Origin: Nitrospira sp. CR1.2 | GTDB taxonomy: Bacteria; Nitrospirota; Nitrospiria; Nitrospirales; Nitrospiraceae | Direction: 5' to 3' | DNA: 64,000 nt | Assembly (NCBI GenBank): GCA_014055495.1 | Contig: WIAG01000006.1 | Coordinates: 47,209-111,208, forward strand | Part shown: in pieces, positions 1 through 8,553 of the stretch | Layout of the letters: each line of letters opens with the position of its first letter | Position numbering within the stretch: the first letter of the stretch is position 1 | Translations under genes and position numbers: made by a program | Notes under the pieces: generated by a model | What the model was told of the DNA's origin: nothing | The model's database searches: none | Seen by the model: only the letters and a program-made list of their open reading frames with translations

Positions 1-3000
1 GCTGGTCGTCAACCCCAAACTCGGGCTACTGAACGACCAAAGCAACTTGGGCGCATCGGGATTGGTGATATCCATCGCGAAGTACGAGCTATAGAAGGTG
101 TAGTCCGTGCCGCTGATATTGACCGTCATCGGAGGCGCACCGGTTCCCGCGGTACACGCGCCACAACTTCCCCCCATCCTAAATCCGCCGATCAGAATTG
201 TGCCCCAGCCGTTGGGATGGTCGGTATCCGCGGTAAAGATGCGCACATCGGCCACCTTGAGAGGCAAGTCCACATAGTAGACATGTTGATAGTCGGCCCG
301 GCTGAGGAATTCGAGCTGCGGGAGGAGCTCATAGGGCACAAACCCCCATAACTCGTCACCAAGCGCCGGTCCACTGGAGTTATCTGCGGGGGCTGTCGTA
401 AACCAGCCGTGTTCGATGGTATTGGCAGGCGCAGACGCACTCGCGTCATCCCCGGGATGGTAGTACCCGGCGTTGAAGGCGTGCAGCATCCCGTCGTTGC
501 CGCCGACGTAGGCCACCTGTCGGCGGTTGTACCACTTCTGAAGAAACGCGGAATAACTCTGATCCCCGTAGATCGCGTCGTGCCGGTCTCGAGGCCCCGC
601 GACCACCGTCGGTGTCGAGTGGATCACATCTCCAAGCTTCCACACTTTCAAGGTTCCGCTTCCGGCAGGCACCTGCAGACGGCGATCTCTGGTCGACGCC
701 TGCTCGGCGCAGGTGGCCACATCGCAGCCACGCACGAAGTTGATAATCTTCGTCCCTTCCGTGCTCGATGCGGCACGAAGGTAGGGGCGAAGCGTCGGCT
801 CATTCGCCGTCGAGAATGCGATCTGCTCCCCGGAGTCGACCACGCCGTCATGATCGGAATCGACCCATGTCAGGATGGTGCGGGTGGTGGAGTCTTTCAA
901 CGCCAGTTGCTTCCCGGCTTCCCAAATCGGCAAAATATCGCTCAATGCCTGCCCGCACGGATTGCAATCCGCCGTCGTCACCGCGCCATCGCTGTTCTGA
1001 TCGTTCGGCAATCCATCGCCATCCGAATCTACATATTTGTCGACTTTCACCGAATTCGACGCGGAGTCAAAACGGGTCTTGATGATTTTGTCGACTTTGT
1101 AGTCGAGACGGCCGTCCTGATTTGTGTCCTCCCGGGTATTGCCGAACGTGTCAATGAACAGGGCCTGCGTATAGCCGGTCCATTTGACATCGCTCAGTGT
1201 CGAAGGTTCGATCGTGCTGGGGAAGAAATACGATTGATAGAGAGCGCCTTCACCGGTCGACGCCGTGGCCAACACCGAGACGGAGGAACCTGAGGCACTT
1301 CGTCGGAGAATACTCGCGATCGTGGCAAGCAGCTTATCCTGAAGGTCGTCGACGTTGGAGGACTCGAAATAGGCGTCAGGGATCCCGTCGGGCGTGGCCG
1401 CTCCCGTGAGATTGTTCTCCTTGTCCCATTCATTGGTCTGTGGGACACCGTCATTGTTGGAATCCTCAAACCCTCCCAACCGAGCGGCTTGAGCCAAGAT
1501 CCCGCGACCATTGATGTTGCCGAATGCAAAGAAGGAGTACACCGTCAAACTCTGCGTGCCGGCGATGCAATGCCCGGTCACCGATAAGCCAGCAATCGTA
1601 CCGTCACTCGTACCGCTGCAAGGGCGCAGATCGGTTGTGTGGGCCCAATAGGCGACATCGTCTAAGTAGTGGCTGCCGCTGTCGGCATAACTCGTCTTAT
1701 GCTCGGCCAACAGATCACTGAAGGGAGTGGCGGCGTGTGTATTGCAAGTGGTATCGATGGTACGCGGCGGCGCGGCGCCATCGCTCCCGGTGCAATGCTG
1801 CCCATGATGGGCATGCGCATAGTCCTGCAAGGCCGTCGGGATATTCTGATCTTGCGTCGGTTCACCGTCGGTAAATACGATCACAAACGTCCGACAGCAA
1901 GCCACGACCTGAGAAGTCGAAGACCAAGGCGGAGTATGGTTTTGCCCGAAGAAATACGGGTCGCGGCCACAGGCACTGGTGATATAGCCGGCAGGGCACG
2001 TTTCAGACCCAACCAAAGCCGTGATTTCACTCGTGCCGATTGACCCGGCACCGCTCGTGGCAAAATTCACACCGTTGGAAACGCCACCCGAAAACGCGAT
2101 CGGATACACATAGCCCGTCGTGAACGTGGATTGGATCTGCGCGACATAGCGCGCGGTTTCATACAGAGCTTCACTGAGCGGGGTCCACGTGGAAGGGTAG
2201 GACTCCTGCACGGCATCGACCATAGCCGCTGTGTTCGTCGTAAACGTCTCGACGTCGCCGTCGGCCCAATCGATCGATTGGCGAGACCCGGCACCAACCA
2301 GCATGCGCGCACCTTCACTGCTCGACTTAAACTCAACCAGCCCGAACCGCGCTTTGCTGCCGATCTGTTGAATGACCCCGGTCGGTTCCGTCGTGTATCC
2401 AACCTTCAGGTGATACTTTCGAACACTGTAGGAGTCCCCGCAGTTGCTATTGAAGCTTGTATCGTTCTCGACGCAAAAGTATGCATCAGATACATGGATG
2501 GAAATCGTCGCGGGACTACTGGTTCGGTCGGCCAACGGAATACGGCCGACATACGTATTGGCCCCGGTACCGCCGCCATAGTTGACGTCGGCGCGTTCGG
2601 TACTCACTCCGCTGGCCTGCGCACGAACGGTCTTGAGGGCGGGCGTGCCGCTGGTCGGACAGGTTCCGTCGGTAGCTCTCGCGCTGGCACAATCTCCCCC
2701 GATCATCGCTCGCTTCACCGCATCGAACCGGCGCAAGGTGGCCCAGTTGAGAAAATTGCCGTCCCATTCCGTATCCGGACAGGCCGTCGACAATGCCGCC
2801 TTGCCAGTCCCACTCTCAAACCGAGTATCGGTCGTGTTGTAGGTGTAACAGCGTGACGAATCGAAGTATCCGGAATATCGCGTGGTATCGGTCCAGGTGG
2901 TGGTCGTGGACGTGCTTCCGTCCGCCAACGTTCCGCATGACGAAGACTCGCAGGCGCGGTTGCTCATACTGCCCGAGTTGTCCATTACCACGATGATATT

Positions 3001-3144
3001 AGGTGTCGTCGCGCTTGAGACAAATGGCGGCACCGCGGTGTAATCCGCATTGGAGACGACCGCTGCCGCATCGCCGGGCCCACACAGACCGGAACCGACA
3101 CTACCGGCAAGTATCATCAGCAAGACAAGAGTTCGACGATTCAT
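1..3144 (-). CDS. pilY1: PilY1-like type IV pilus tip adhesin/assembly protein, 3' end cut by window edge
   Basis: An open frame of 1048 codons runs from an ATG at 3144, with GAGGAGG seven bases upstream, off the left edge without a stop. The N-terminus is a signal peptide (residues 1 to about 28). It is followed by a von Willebrand A-like domain with MIDAS motif DNSGS at residues 55-59 and FTDGEP near 425. Asp-rich calcium-loop-like segments lie near residues 561 (DSNNDGV), 672 (DTNQDGRLD), 707 (DSDGDGLPND) and 763 (DSDHDGVVD). The PilY1-type C-terminal propeller region begins around 838 with GDVIHSTPTVV and YVGGNDGMLHAF. In the family, PilY1 primes pilus assembly, is surface exposed and mediates adhesion and calcium-dependent control of retraction. 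It is the last gene of the minor-pilin operon starting at 6384. The C-terminal part is not visible. Confidence 0.9.
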   Translation of the reverse strand, partial: MNRRTLVLLMILAGSVGSGLCGPGDAAAVVSNADYTAVPPFVSSATTPNIIVVMDNSGSMSNRACESSSCGTLADGSTSTTTTWTDTTRYSGYFDSSRCYTYNTTDTRFESGTGKAALSTACPDTEWDGNFLNWATLRRFDAVKRAMIGGDCASARATDGTCPTSGTPALKTVRAQASGVSTERADVNYGGGTGANTYVGRIPLADRTSSPATISIHVSDAYFCVENDTSFNSNCGDSYSVRKYHLKVGYTTEPTGVIQQIGSKARFGLVEFKSSSEGARMLVGAGSRQSIDWADGDVETFTTNTAAMVDAVQESYPSTWTPLSEALYETARYVAQIQSTFTTGYVYPIAFSGGVSNGVNFATSGAGSIGTSEITALVGSETCPAGYITSACGRDPYFFGQNHTPPWSSTSQVVACCRTFVIVFTDGEPTQDQNIPTALQDYAHAHHGQHCTGSDGAAPPRTIDTTCNTHAATPFSDLLAEHKTSYADSGSHYLDDVAYWAHTTDLRPCSGTSDGTIAGLSVTGHCIAGTQSLTVYSFFAFGNINGRGILAQAARLGGFEDSNNDGVPQTNEWDKENNLTGAATPDGIPDAYFESSNVDDLQDKLLATIASILRRSASGSSVSVLATASTGEGALYQSYFFPSTIEPSTLSDVKWTGYTQALFIDTFGNTREDTNQDGRLDYKVDKIIKTRFDSASNSVKVDKYVDSDGDGLPNDQNSDGAVTTADCNPCGQALSDILPIWEAGKQLALKDSTTRTILTWVDSDHDGVVDSGEQIAFSTANEPTLRPYLRAASSTEGTKIINFVRGCDVATCAEQASTRDRRLQVPAGSGTLKVWKLGDVIHSTPTVVAGPRDRHDAIYGDQSYSAFLQKWYNRRQVAYVGGNDGMLHAFNAGYYHPGDDASASAPANTIEHGWFTTAPADNSSGPALGDELWGFVPYELLPQLEFLSRADYQHVYYVDLPLKVADVRIFTADTDHPNGWGTILIGGFRMGGSCGACTAGTGAPPMTVNISGTDYTFYSSYFAMDITNPDAPKLLWSFSSPSLGLTTS

Positions 3145-3221
3145 GCGTTGTTCCTCCTCATCTCAAACAGGACAACAGCCGTGGCGTTTCGGCTACGAGT
3201 TGAGACAAGACCTTTCATGCG

Positions 3222-3542
3222 CTATTGCGGCAACGTGACCACCATCTTATCGATGTGGCCTTCTTTCAGATGAAACTTCACGAGCGAGGTGGGAAGAATT
3301 CGCTCCACTTCGAGGGGCTCCATCTCGTGAGTCACGACCACCACCGCGCTCTTCAAGACATACGTTCGGCCGTCAATCCGAACCGTCGATCCCTGAACCT
3401 CATCAATCACACCGGATTGAAACCCGACGGTCGAAAACAACATCGGCTCCCGGCTTTGCTCGGTATCGGCATAGGCAGAATGTGATCCCATCGGCACCAA
3501 TGTCAGGATCCCGAGTACGACCAGGAACATCGTGTGCGCCAT
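3222..3542 (-). CDS. small secreted protein between pilX and pilY1
   Basis: This encodes 106 residues from an ATG at 3542 preceded by AAGGGAGAGAG. An upstream in-frame ATG at 3596 would read into pilX and delay the signal peptide, so it is not preferred. Residues 1 to about 24 form a typical Sec signal ending in SAYA. The mature part is about 80 residues with a beta-rich look: GVIDEVQGSTVRIDGRTYVL, then an acidic-basic stretch, ending MVVTLPQ. I do not recognise a named family. Position and size recall PilY2-like accessory proteins of other pil operons, but I see no clear sequence match. It is probably co-transcribed with pilX (15 bp upstream) and pilY1 (77 bp downstream). Confidence 0.75.
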   Translation of the reverse strand: MAHTMFLVVLGILTLVPMGSHSAYADTEQSREPMLFSTVGFQSGVIDEVQGSTVRIDGRTYVLKSAVVVVTHEMEPLEVERILPTSLVKFHLKEGHIDKMVVTLPQ

Positions 3543-3556
3543 GACTCTCTCCCTTC

Positions 3557-4207
3557 TCAGCCGATTTTTTTCACACAGGTGTCGCCAAGCAAACATCCGT
3601 ACACCGACGTCACCGTGCTACTCGAGCCGGTCGCCGCATTCGTCGCCGTGCAGGTGATGCGGTAGACAAATTCCGTCGAGATCACTCCACTCCCTTGTCC
3701 GTCTTTGGACCGGGCATACAGACGGTCAATGTCGCCGTTGACCATAAATCCAGGTACATTCGTCATGACAAAATTGGGCTCCGTCTCGGCAGAGTCGGCA
3801 TAGTTTTCGGCCAGCGTCCCCGTCGGCGCGGGTGAAGGAAGAGGCGAGGTCCCGTAGATCTCTTGCGAGAGAATCGTGGCATTAGCCGCAGGAACGGGGC
3901 CTGTCGGCGCAATGAATGCTGCCGGAAGGACGCCAGGAGGTGACAACGTTTGCTGAATGATATTCACCCCAAGGCCTTCACACGAATCCGCTGCCGCCAC
4001 CACAGCCTCGGTCGTGCGAAAAAACCCTGCCATCCGGTTTTCCATGCTGGTCACCGTGATCGAGGCGATGCCGAGTATCGACAGAATCAACAACATCAAC
4101 ATGACGGTCAGCAACGCGATGCCTTGCTCCCCCGTCATGGCGGTGTTGGTCAACATCCGTTGCCCGGCAGCTGTGGCCGGTCGAACATTCATGGCCGTAT
4201 CTCTCAT
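3557..4207 (-). CDS. pilX: PilX-type minor pilin
   Basis: The 216-residue protein carries a prepilin leader ending GEQG, followed by the hydrophobic helix IALLTVMLMLLILSILGIAS at residues about 30-49. As in other PilX proteins, the Glu5 of major pilins is missing. The C-terminal half contains paired cysteines (ITCTATN, YGCLLGDTC). The start ATG at 4207 shares one base with the pilW stop (TAATG), indicating translational coupling. A second ATG (MNVRP) five codons later is possible. PilX belongs to the minor-pilin priming complex with PilV, PilW and PilY1 that initiates the pilus at the inner membrane. Confidence 0.85.
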   Translation of the reverse strand: MRDTAMNVRPATAAGQRMLTNTAMTGEQGIALLTVMLMLLILSILGIASITVTSMENRMAGFFRTTEAVVAAADSCEGLGVNIIQQTLSPPGVLPAAFIAPTGPVPAANATILSQEIYGTSPLPSPAPTGTLAENYADSAETEPNFVMTNVPGFMVNGDIDRLYARSKDGQGSGVISTEFVYRITCTATNAATGSSSTVTSVYGCLLGDTCVKKIG

Positions 4208-5328
4208 TACAGATTCCTCGGCTGGATCGTGCGGATCACCACCCGCCTTCGTTGCTGTTGATACGTCTGTGCGTCATAACCGGCATCCGCCGATGGATTG
4301 TGATCACCGACGATCACCGGGCCGGTCGTGTTGACGGCTTTGGTTCCCTTCTCATCTAAGCCGTCGTCTGTTTTCGTCGGCCTCACCACCAGGCTCACCT
4401 GAGCCATTCTGATCTTGTCCGGCGTCCTGGGCGTGATCGCCCACGAGCCATTGGAAACAAAGTCCCCTTGCGAGAAGGTTGGGAAACCGCCTGAAGAAGA
4501 CCCGTCCTGATCATCGATCACGCCGTCAGGATAGAGCGGATTGGGCGCGGCTTGGTTACACCCGTCACAAGCATAGGTGATCTGCATATCCTCCACGCCA
4601 TCGACGAGCGGCACATTGTCTCGAACCAGACAGGGTGCATCACTCCCGCAAATGGCCGGCGTATTGGTGATGATTTGGTATCGCACACATTGCATCAAGT
4701 ACACCGGAGTGCCGATAGGGAATTGCCCACTCACGTAATTCCCCGTGCCGAATCCGATGGTCGTCGCGCCGATGGTCTTGACGGTTTTTGAGAGTGCGCC
4801 TCCGATCGAAACGGTCGAATTGACCACCATACCCTGAGCGACCATCGCTGTAATGGCAGTTCCTGACAGGGTTATCGAATCTTCCAGTGCCACCGCGTTG
4901 GCTGTGCCACCTGCCGCGGCCGTGAGGGTCCATCCAGTGGTATTCATGACCGGTAGAACCATCGAGATGCCATCAGGCCCGGTATCCGCAGCATTTGGGG
5001 ATTGATCCTGCGGGAGGAGTCCCACGGGTTTGGTCACCGCTCCGATCGTTGCGTTACAGGAGCCGACCGCCGTACTCGATGGATCGGTGGCGTTGTAGTT
5101 GTATCCCGCAAGTTTGATATCTCGACTGAGGAGATCGATGGCCAACCGGACGTTCTGCTGCGTGTCCGCCACCTGACTGTTTACAACATTGGCGCGATTC
5201 GACGTCACGACCGTGGTCATCACCGCCGCCACGATCACCACAGTGATCAACACCGCGGCCATCAGTTCCACAAGCGTAAAGCCCTGTTGATTTCCTGTCA
5301 CTCGACGCATGGTCGTGCTCCACCCCAT
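4207..5328 (-). CDS. pilW: PilW-type minor pilin
   Basis: The 373-residue protein has a class III prepilin signal (NQQG/FTLVELM at residues 13-22, with Glu5 of the mature form) and a long N-terminal helix. This is followed by the PilW pattern VNSQVADTQQNVRLAIDLLSRDIKLAG cut into two blocks around residues 50-78. The large C-terminal globular part has several cysteines (CVRYQ, ICGSDAPC, YACDGC) that probably form disulfides. The length fits PilW. The gene lies between pilV and pilX in the usual order, 2 bp after the pilV stop and overlapping pilX by one base. Confidence 0.88.
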   Translation of the reverse strand: MGWSTTMRRVTGNQQGFTLVELMAAVLITVVIVAAVMTTVVTSNRANVVNSQVADTQQNVRLAIDLLSRDIKLAGYNYNATDPSSTAVGSCNATIGAVTKPVGLLPQDQSPNAADTGPDGISMVLPVMNTTGWTLTAAAGGTANAVALEDSITLSGTAITAMVAQGMVVNSTVSIGGALSKTVKTIGATTIGFGTGNYVSGQFPIGTPVYLMQCVRYQIITNTPAICGSDAPCLVRDNVPLVDGVEDMQITYACDGCNQAAPNPLYPDGVIDDQDGSSSGGFPTFSQGDFVSNGSWAITPRTPDKIRMAQVSLVVRPTKTDDGLDEKGTKAVNTTGPVIVGDHNPSADAGYDAQTYQQQRRRVVIRTIQPRNL

Positions 5329-5330
5329 AT

Positions 5331-5852
5331 CTATTCAGGCGCGATAATCGTGGTGAATATGGCAGTCTTGTTGCGCGACGTACTCACATCCGTCCTTCTG
5401 GTCTGCCAGTTCAGGGTGACGGTGACCAGGAAACGATTCATCGTCACGGGGTTCGTCGTGGGATCAGGATCGAGGCGAGTGGCTGTCACAATGCCGACCG
5501 CCGCCTGGAGACCGGAGTTGGTCACCAAAGTCGACCATTGCGTACAGTCGCCGGCAGCCATACGTTGCGCACTGACGCTCTGTGGACAGGCCGCATTTGT
5601 GGCAGTATTGTGGTAATCCAATACGCGTTGGCGGTTATTCTGAATGCGCTCCGTCATATCCGCCGCGAGGTTCGTCACGCGCGACATGTCGTTGGCATCC
5701 ACATTTTTTCCCAACGCCATTCCCGACAACCCCGCCAATCCCAACAGGCCGACCGACAACACCCCTGCCGCGACCATCGCTTCCAACAGGGTAAAGCCTC
5801 CTTGCTGGCGCGCTGTGCGTGGAGATTGTGCGCTATCGATTCCTCTATGCAT
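5331..5852 (-). CDS. pilV: PilV-type minor pilin
   Basis: The 173-residue protein has the prepilin cleavage motif QQGG/FTLLEAM at residues 17-25 and a helix rich in Val, Leu and Gly. It then has the PilV-like segment NLAADMTERIQNNR and a short C-terminal beta domain with two cysteines (AACPQS, GDCTQW). It is processed by the prepilin peptidase (candidate at 12086-12862) and is expected to join the priming complex with PilW and PilX. It is spaced 10 bp from the fimT-like gene upstream, consistent with one operon. Confidence 0.87.
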   Translation of the reverse strand: MHRGIDSAQSPRTARQQGGFTLLEAMVAAGVLSVGLLGLAGLSGMALGKNVDANDMSRVTNLAADMTERIQNNRQRVLDYHNTATNAACPQSVSAQRMAAGDCTQWSTLVTNSGLQAAVGIVTATRLDPDPTTNPVTMNRFLVTVTLNWQTRRTDVSTSRNKTAIFTTIIAPE

Positions 5853-5862
5853 CGTTCAGCCT

Positions 5863-6384
5863 CTAGGGACAGGTCGCGCGGGCACACCAATTCACTTTGC
5901 CTGCCGGTGTGATAACCAGCGAATAGACTGTGCCCTGCTGGGACACCAAGGTCAGAAGTCCCGCCCCACTCAGCCCTTGCCTCGTGAATTGCACCGTGGG
6001 GCCGCCGGTAAATCCGACGATCGCCTGGGGCAGGACGATGGGAGCGAGCGCCCCCCCGAAATCCACATTCACCCTCCCAGAGACCAGAGACAGCGTCACG
6101 GTGACGGCAAGGTTGCGGTTCATTGCCGCCATCCTGGCCAGAGTGAGACTTCCGGCAAGTTCGGTTGTGCCTTGCTTCAACTGATACCGAGCATTCCATT
6201 GGAGATAGTTGGGAACGGCGACCATGGCCAAGATGCCTACGATCGCAACCGCGATCATCACCTCGATGAGGGTGAACCCCACCTGAGAACGGGCGGCAGT
6301 AATTCCTGACTGATGGCGGCGGCTACACATAGCGACAGGCAGATGAGCAAGTGCCATGCCGATAGCGCCATACGCGAGACTCAT
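5863..6384 (-). CDS. fimT: FimT/GspH-type pseudopilin
   Basis: The prepilin motif QVG/FTLIEVMIAVAIVGILA is preceded by an unusually long leader if the first ATG (6384) is used. ATGs at 6357 and 6330 would shorten it, and none has a strong ribosome site. The mature part has the GspH/FimT layout: a helix followed by ARMAAMNRNLAVTVTL and a beta-sheet domain, with one cysteine pair near the C-terminus (WCARATC). FimT proteins are minor pilins, some of which bind DNA in natural transformation; whether this one does is unknown. It is the first gene of the 6384-1 pilus operon. Total length is 173 residues from the first ATG. Confidence 0.82.
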   Translation of the reverse strand: MSLAYGAIGMALAHLPVAMCSRRHQSGITAARSQVGFTLIEVMIAVAIVGILAMVAVPNYLQWNARYQLKQGTTELAGSLTLARMAAMNRNLAVTVTLSLVSGRVNVDFGGALAPIVLPQAIVGFTGGPTVQFTRQGLSGAGLLTLVSQQGTVYSLVITPAGKVNWCARATCP

Positions 6385-6686
6385 CGCAACCCGTTGATAT
6401 ATCAGTCTTGTTCCTTGAACGAGGCGTACAATTCCGCGCGTTTCATAATCCTACAGATGACAATTTTTGTCGGGATGTTTTCGATCTTGTTCCCGGAAGG
6501 TGCACCGAATCATGGCTGAGGATCACACCTCGATGAGGCACCGATAGGTATGACACGGAGCTGGAGAAAGGGGATGTCTCGAAATGTTGGCCGCACGATT
6601 GCGCTTGGCCGGATGGTCTTAGACACGTATTGGAAAGGACTAGTCTGCGTCGGAAGACAGCATGTCAGTGTGCGAGAACAGCCCCC
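6385..6686. other. 302-bp intergenic region between pilB-like gene and fimT operon
   Basis: No gene or RNA is evident. The region must carry either readthrough from the upstream pilB-like gene or the promoter for the fimT-pilY1 operon. I see AT-richer sequence at 6445-6480, but no convincing -35/-10 pair on the minus strand. A sigma-54-like pattern (TGG, then TTGC with correct spacing) at 6588-6603 is on the plus strand and points away from the operon. Confidence 0.4.
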
Positions 6687-8486
6687 CTATTTGATGGCCA
6701 CCGCTCGCACCTGCTTGTACGTTGTGATCCCCTGAAGGACTTTTTCGATACCGTCTTGGAGCAATGTCCTCATGCCTTCACTTTTGGCAAGAGCCGACAA
6801 TTCACCCGTGCGAGTTCGCGCCTGAATCAACGCCTTCATGCGATCAGAGACCACCATGAGTTCATGAATAGGTACCCGCCCGCGATAGCCGCTGTGATTG
6901 CACGCCTCACACCCACGCCCACGGTACAGCATAAGCGACGTCTCTCCACCAGCGTGAACGCGCTCCCACTCTCCGGCGCCAAACGCCTGGACTAACTCCT
7001 CATATTCGTCACGAGTGGACCGGTACGCCTCACGACAATTGGGGCAGATACGCTTGCACAACCGCATAGCCAACACACCTAGCATGGCATCAGAAAAATT
7101 GAAGGGATCACACCCCAAATCGAGCAATCGCACGACGGTTTCCACGGCGCTATTCGTATGGATGGTGCTGAAGACCAGATGTCCCGTCAGGGAGGCTTCA
7201 ATAGCGATATCGGCCGTTTCCTTGTCCCGCATTTCTCCGATCATGATCACGTCCGGATCCGCCCGTAAAAACGCCCTCATGGTGGTTGCGAATGTCAGGC
7301 CGATCTTCGGATGAACCTGTACCTGTCGTAAGCCGTCCTGCGTAATTTCGATCGGGTCTTCCGCCGTCCAGATCTTTCGTTCGTCCGTATTGATCGATGC
7401 CAGAATAGCGTGCAAGGTCGTGGTCTTGCCCGATCCCGTCGGCCCTGCGCACAACACAATGCCGTGCGGCTTCCCGGCCAACGCGCTGACCAACCGACGC
7501 GTTTGATCACTGAACTCAAGATCGTCAAGGCGCCGAGGCCCATTCGCACTCAAGAGCCGTATGACCACATCTTCATTAAACCCCGCGGTGGGGAGCGTCG
7601 CGACACGTAGTTCAATTTCCTGCCCAGTACTCAGTTTGAATCGAATCTTTCCATCCTGAGGCTTTCTCCTTTCTGCAATATCCAGACTGGCCATGATTTT
7701 CACCCGAGACACAATCGCACGGCGATACGCAGCCGGAATCTTCATATAGGTAAAACAGCTGCCGTCGACGCGGAATCGCACCGCCGTTTCCTTCCGATCG
7801 GAATAGGGCTCGATATGGATATCGGAGGCGCCGCGGCGATACGCCTCCGCAATAATCTGGTTCGCCAGGCGAACAATGGCCGAATCGTTTTCCGTGATGG
7901 CCGCAATAGTCGCATTCTGCTGTTCTTCCAACTGGGCTTCACTCACCAGCTCACCAAGGATGTCATTGATCGGATCACCGACCTCTCGTCCGGACACCTC
8001 ACCGAGGACACGCTCAATGTCGGCTCGCAGGCCGACACGGTAAGAGATCGCCTGCCCGGGAAATGCCCGCCGAATATCGAGGAGCTTATCGGAATCGTGA
8101 GGGTTGTCGATCAGCACATCGACGCCCGAGTTGTGACGACGGAGCGGAACCCAATGATTCATTCTCAGATAATCGAAGCTCAAATTTTTCAATAGCTCAC
8201 GCTCAACGACTATCTGTTCATCATAGTCAAGAAAGGGACACCGATAGAATTCGGCCAACGCGGCGCCGATGGCCGGTTTGGGGATTCGATATCGATCCAT
8301 GAGGCACGTGGCGACATCAAGCCGTTTGCGTACCGCTTCCGACAGAGCGACTGCCAGTTCCTCCTGCCGAAGGAACCCCTGTTGAACAAGCTGGTCATAA
8401 CGGCCACGGCAGGGCATTTCCTGTGCACGTGAAACGGATTGATTTGCTCCTCTGAACGCCAGTGCGGGTACAGTTGCAGGATTCAT
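6687..8486 (-). CDS. pilB: PilB/GspE-family type IV pilus extension ATPase
   Basis: The 599-residue protein starts at the ATG at 8486 (AAAGGAA upstream). The frame is open further upstream, but that part lacks a ribosome site and family similarity. An MshEN/GspE N-terminal domain spans about residues 30-150, followed by the catalytic domain. Walker A GPTGSGKTTT lies near 346-355, Walker B DPDVIMIGEMRD near 410, an Asp box and the His box HLVFSTIHTNSA follow. The zinc-binding pair CPNC (about 480) and CEAC (about 527) is typical of PilB/GspE rather than PilT. It is a cytoplasmic hexameric ATPase powering pilin polymerisation. It ends the second minor-pilin operon, 67 bp after the PilX-like gene. 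A full secretion/pilus platform (PilC, PilM-Q) is not in the window. Confidence 0.9.
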   Translation of the reverse strand: MNPATVPALAFRGANQSVSRAQEMPCRGRYDQLVQQGFLRQEELAVALSEAVRKRLDVATCLMDRYRIPKPAIGAALAEFYRCPFLDYDEQIVVERELLKNLSFDYLRMNHWVPLRRHNSGVDVLIDNPHDSDKLLDIRRAFPGQAISYRVGLRADIERVLGEVSGREVGDPINDILGELVSEAQLEEQQNATIAAITENDSAIVRLANQIIAEAYRRGASDIHIEPYSDRKETAVRFRVDGSCFTYMKIPAAYRRAIVSRVKIMASLDIAERRKPQDGKIRFKLSTGQEIELRVATLPTAGFNEDVVIRLLSANGPRRLDDLEFSDQTRRLVSALAGKPHGIVLCAGPTGSGKTTTLHAILASINTDERKIWTAEDPIEITQDGLRQVQVHPKIGLTFATTMRAFLRADPDVIMIGEMRDKETADIAIEASLTGHLVFSTIHTNSAVETVVRLLDLGCDPFNFSDAMLGVLAMRLCKRICPNCREAYRSTRDEYEELVQAFGAGEWERVHAGGETSLMLYRGRGCEACNHSGYRGRVPIHELMVVSDRMKALIQARTRTGELSALAKSEGMRTLLQDGIEKVLQGITTYKQVRAVAIK

Positions 8487-8553
8487 CACACCAGTTCCTT
8501 TCTCACGATCTGCGGCTGAAATTCTACGGCATGGACGTGCACTTCCATGCGAG

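Noticed and set aside
409..1293. 294-codon open frame on the plus strand across pilY1
   Set aside because: It is antisense to the PilY1-like frame, has no ribosome site or recognisable domain, and is explained by codon bias at high G+C.
6588..6603. Sigma-54-like promoter (TGG and TTGC with correct spacing) on the plus strand
   Set aside because: It points away from the pilus operons and towards no plus-strand gene, and the GC element lacks the CA of the consensus. One chance match in this length is expected.
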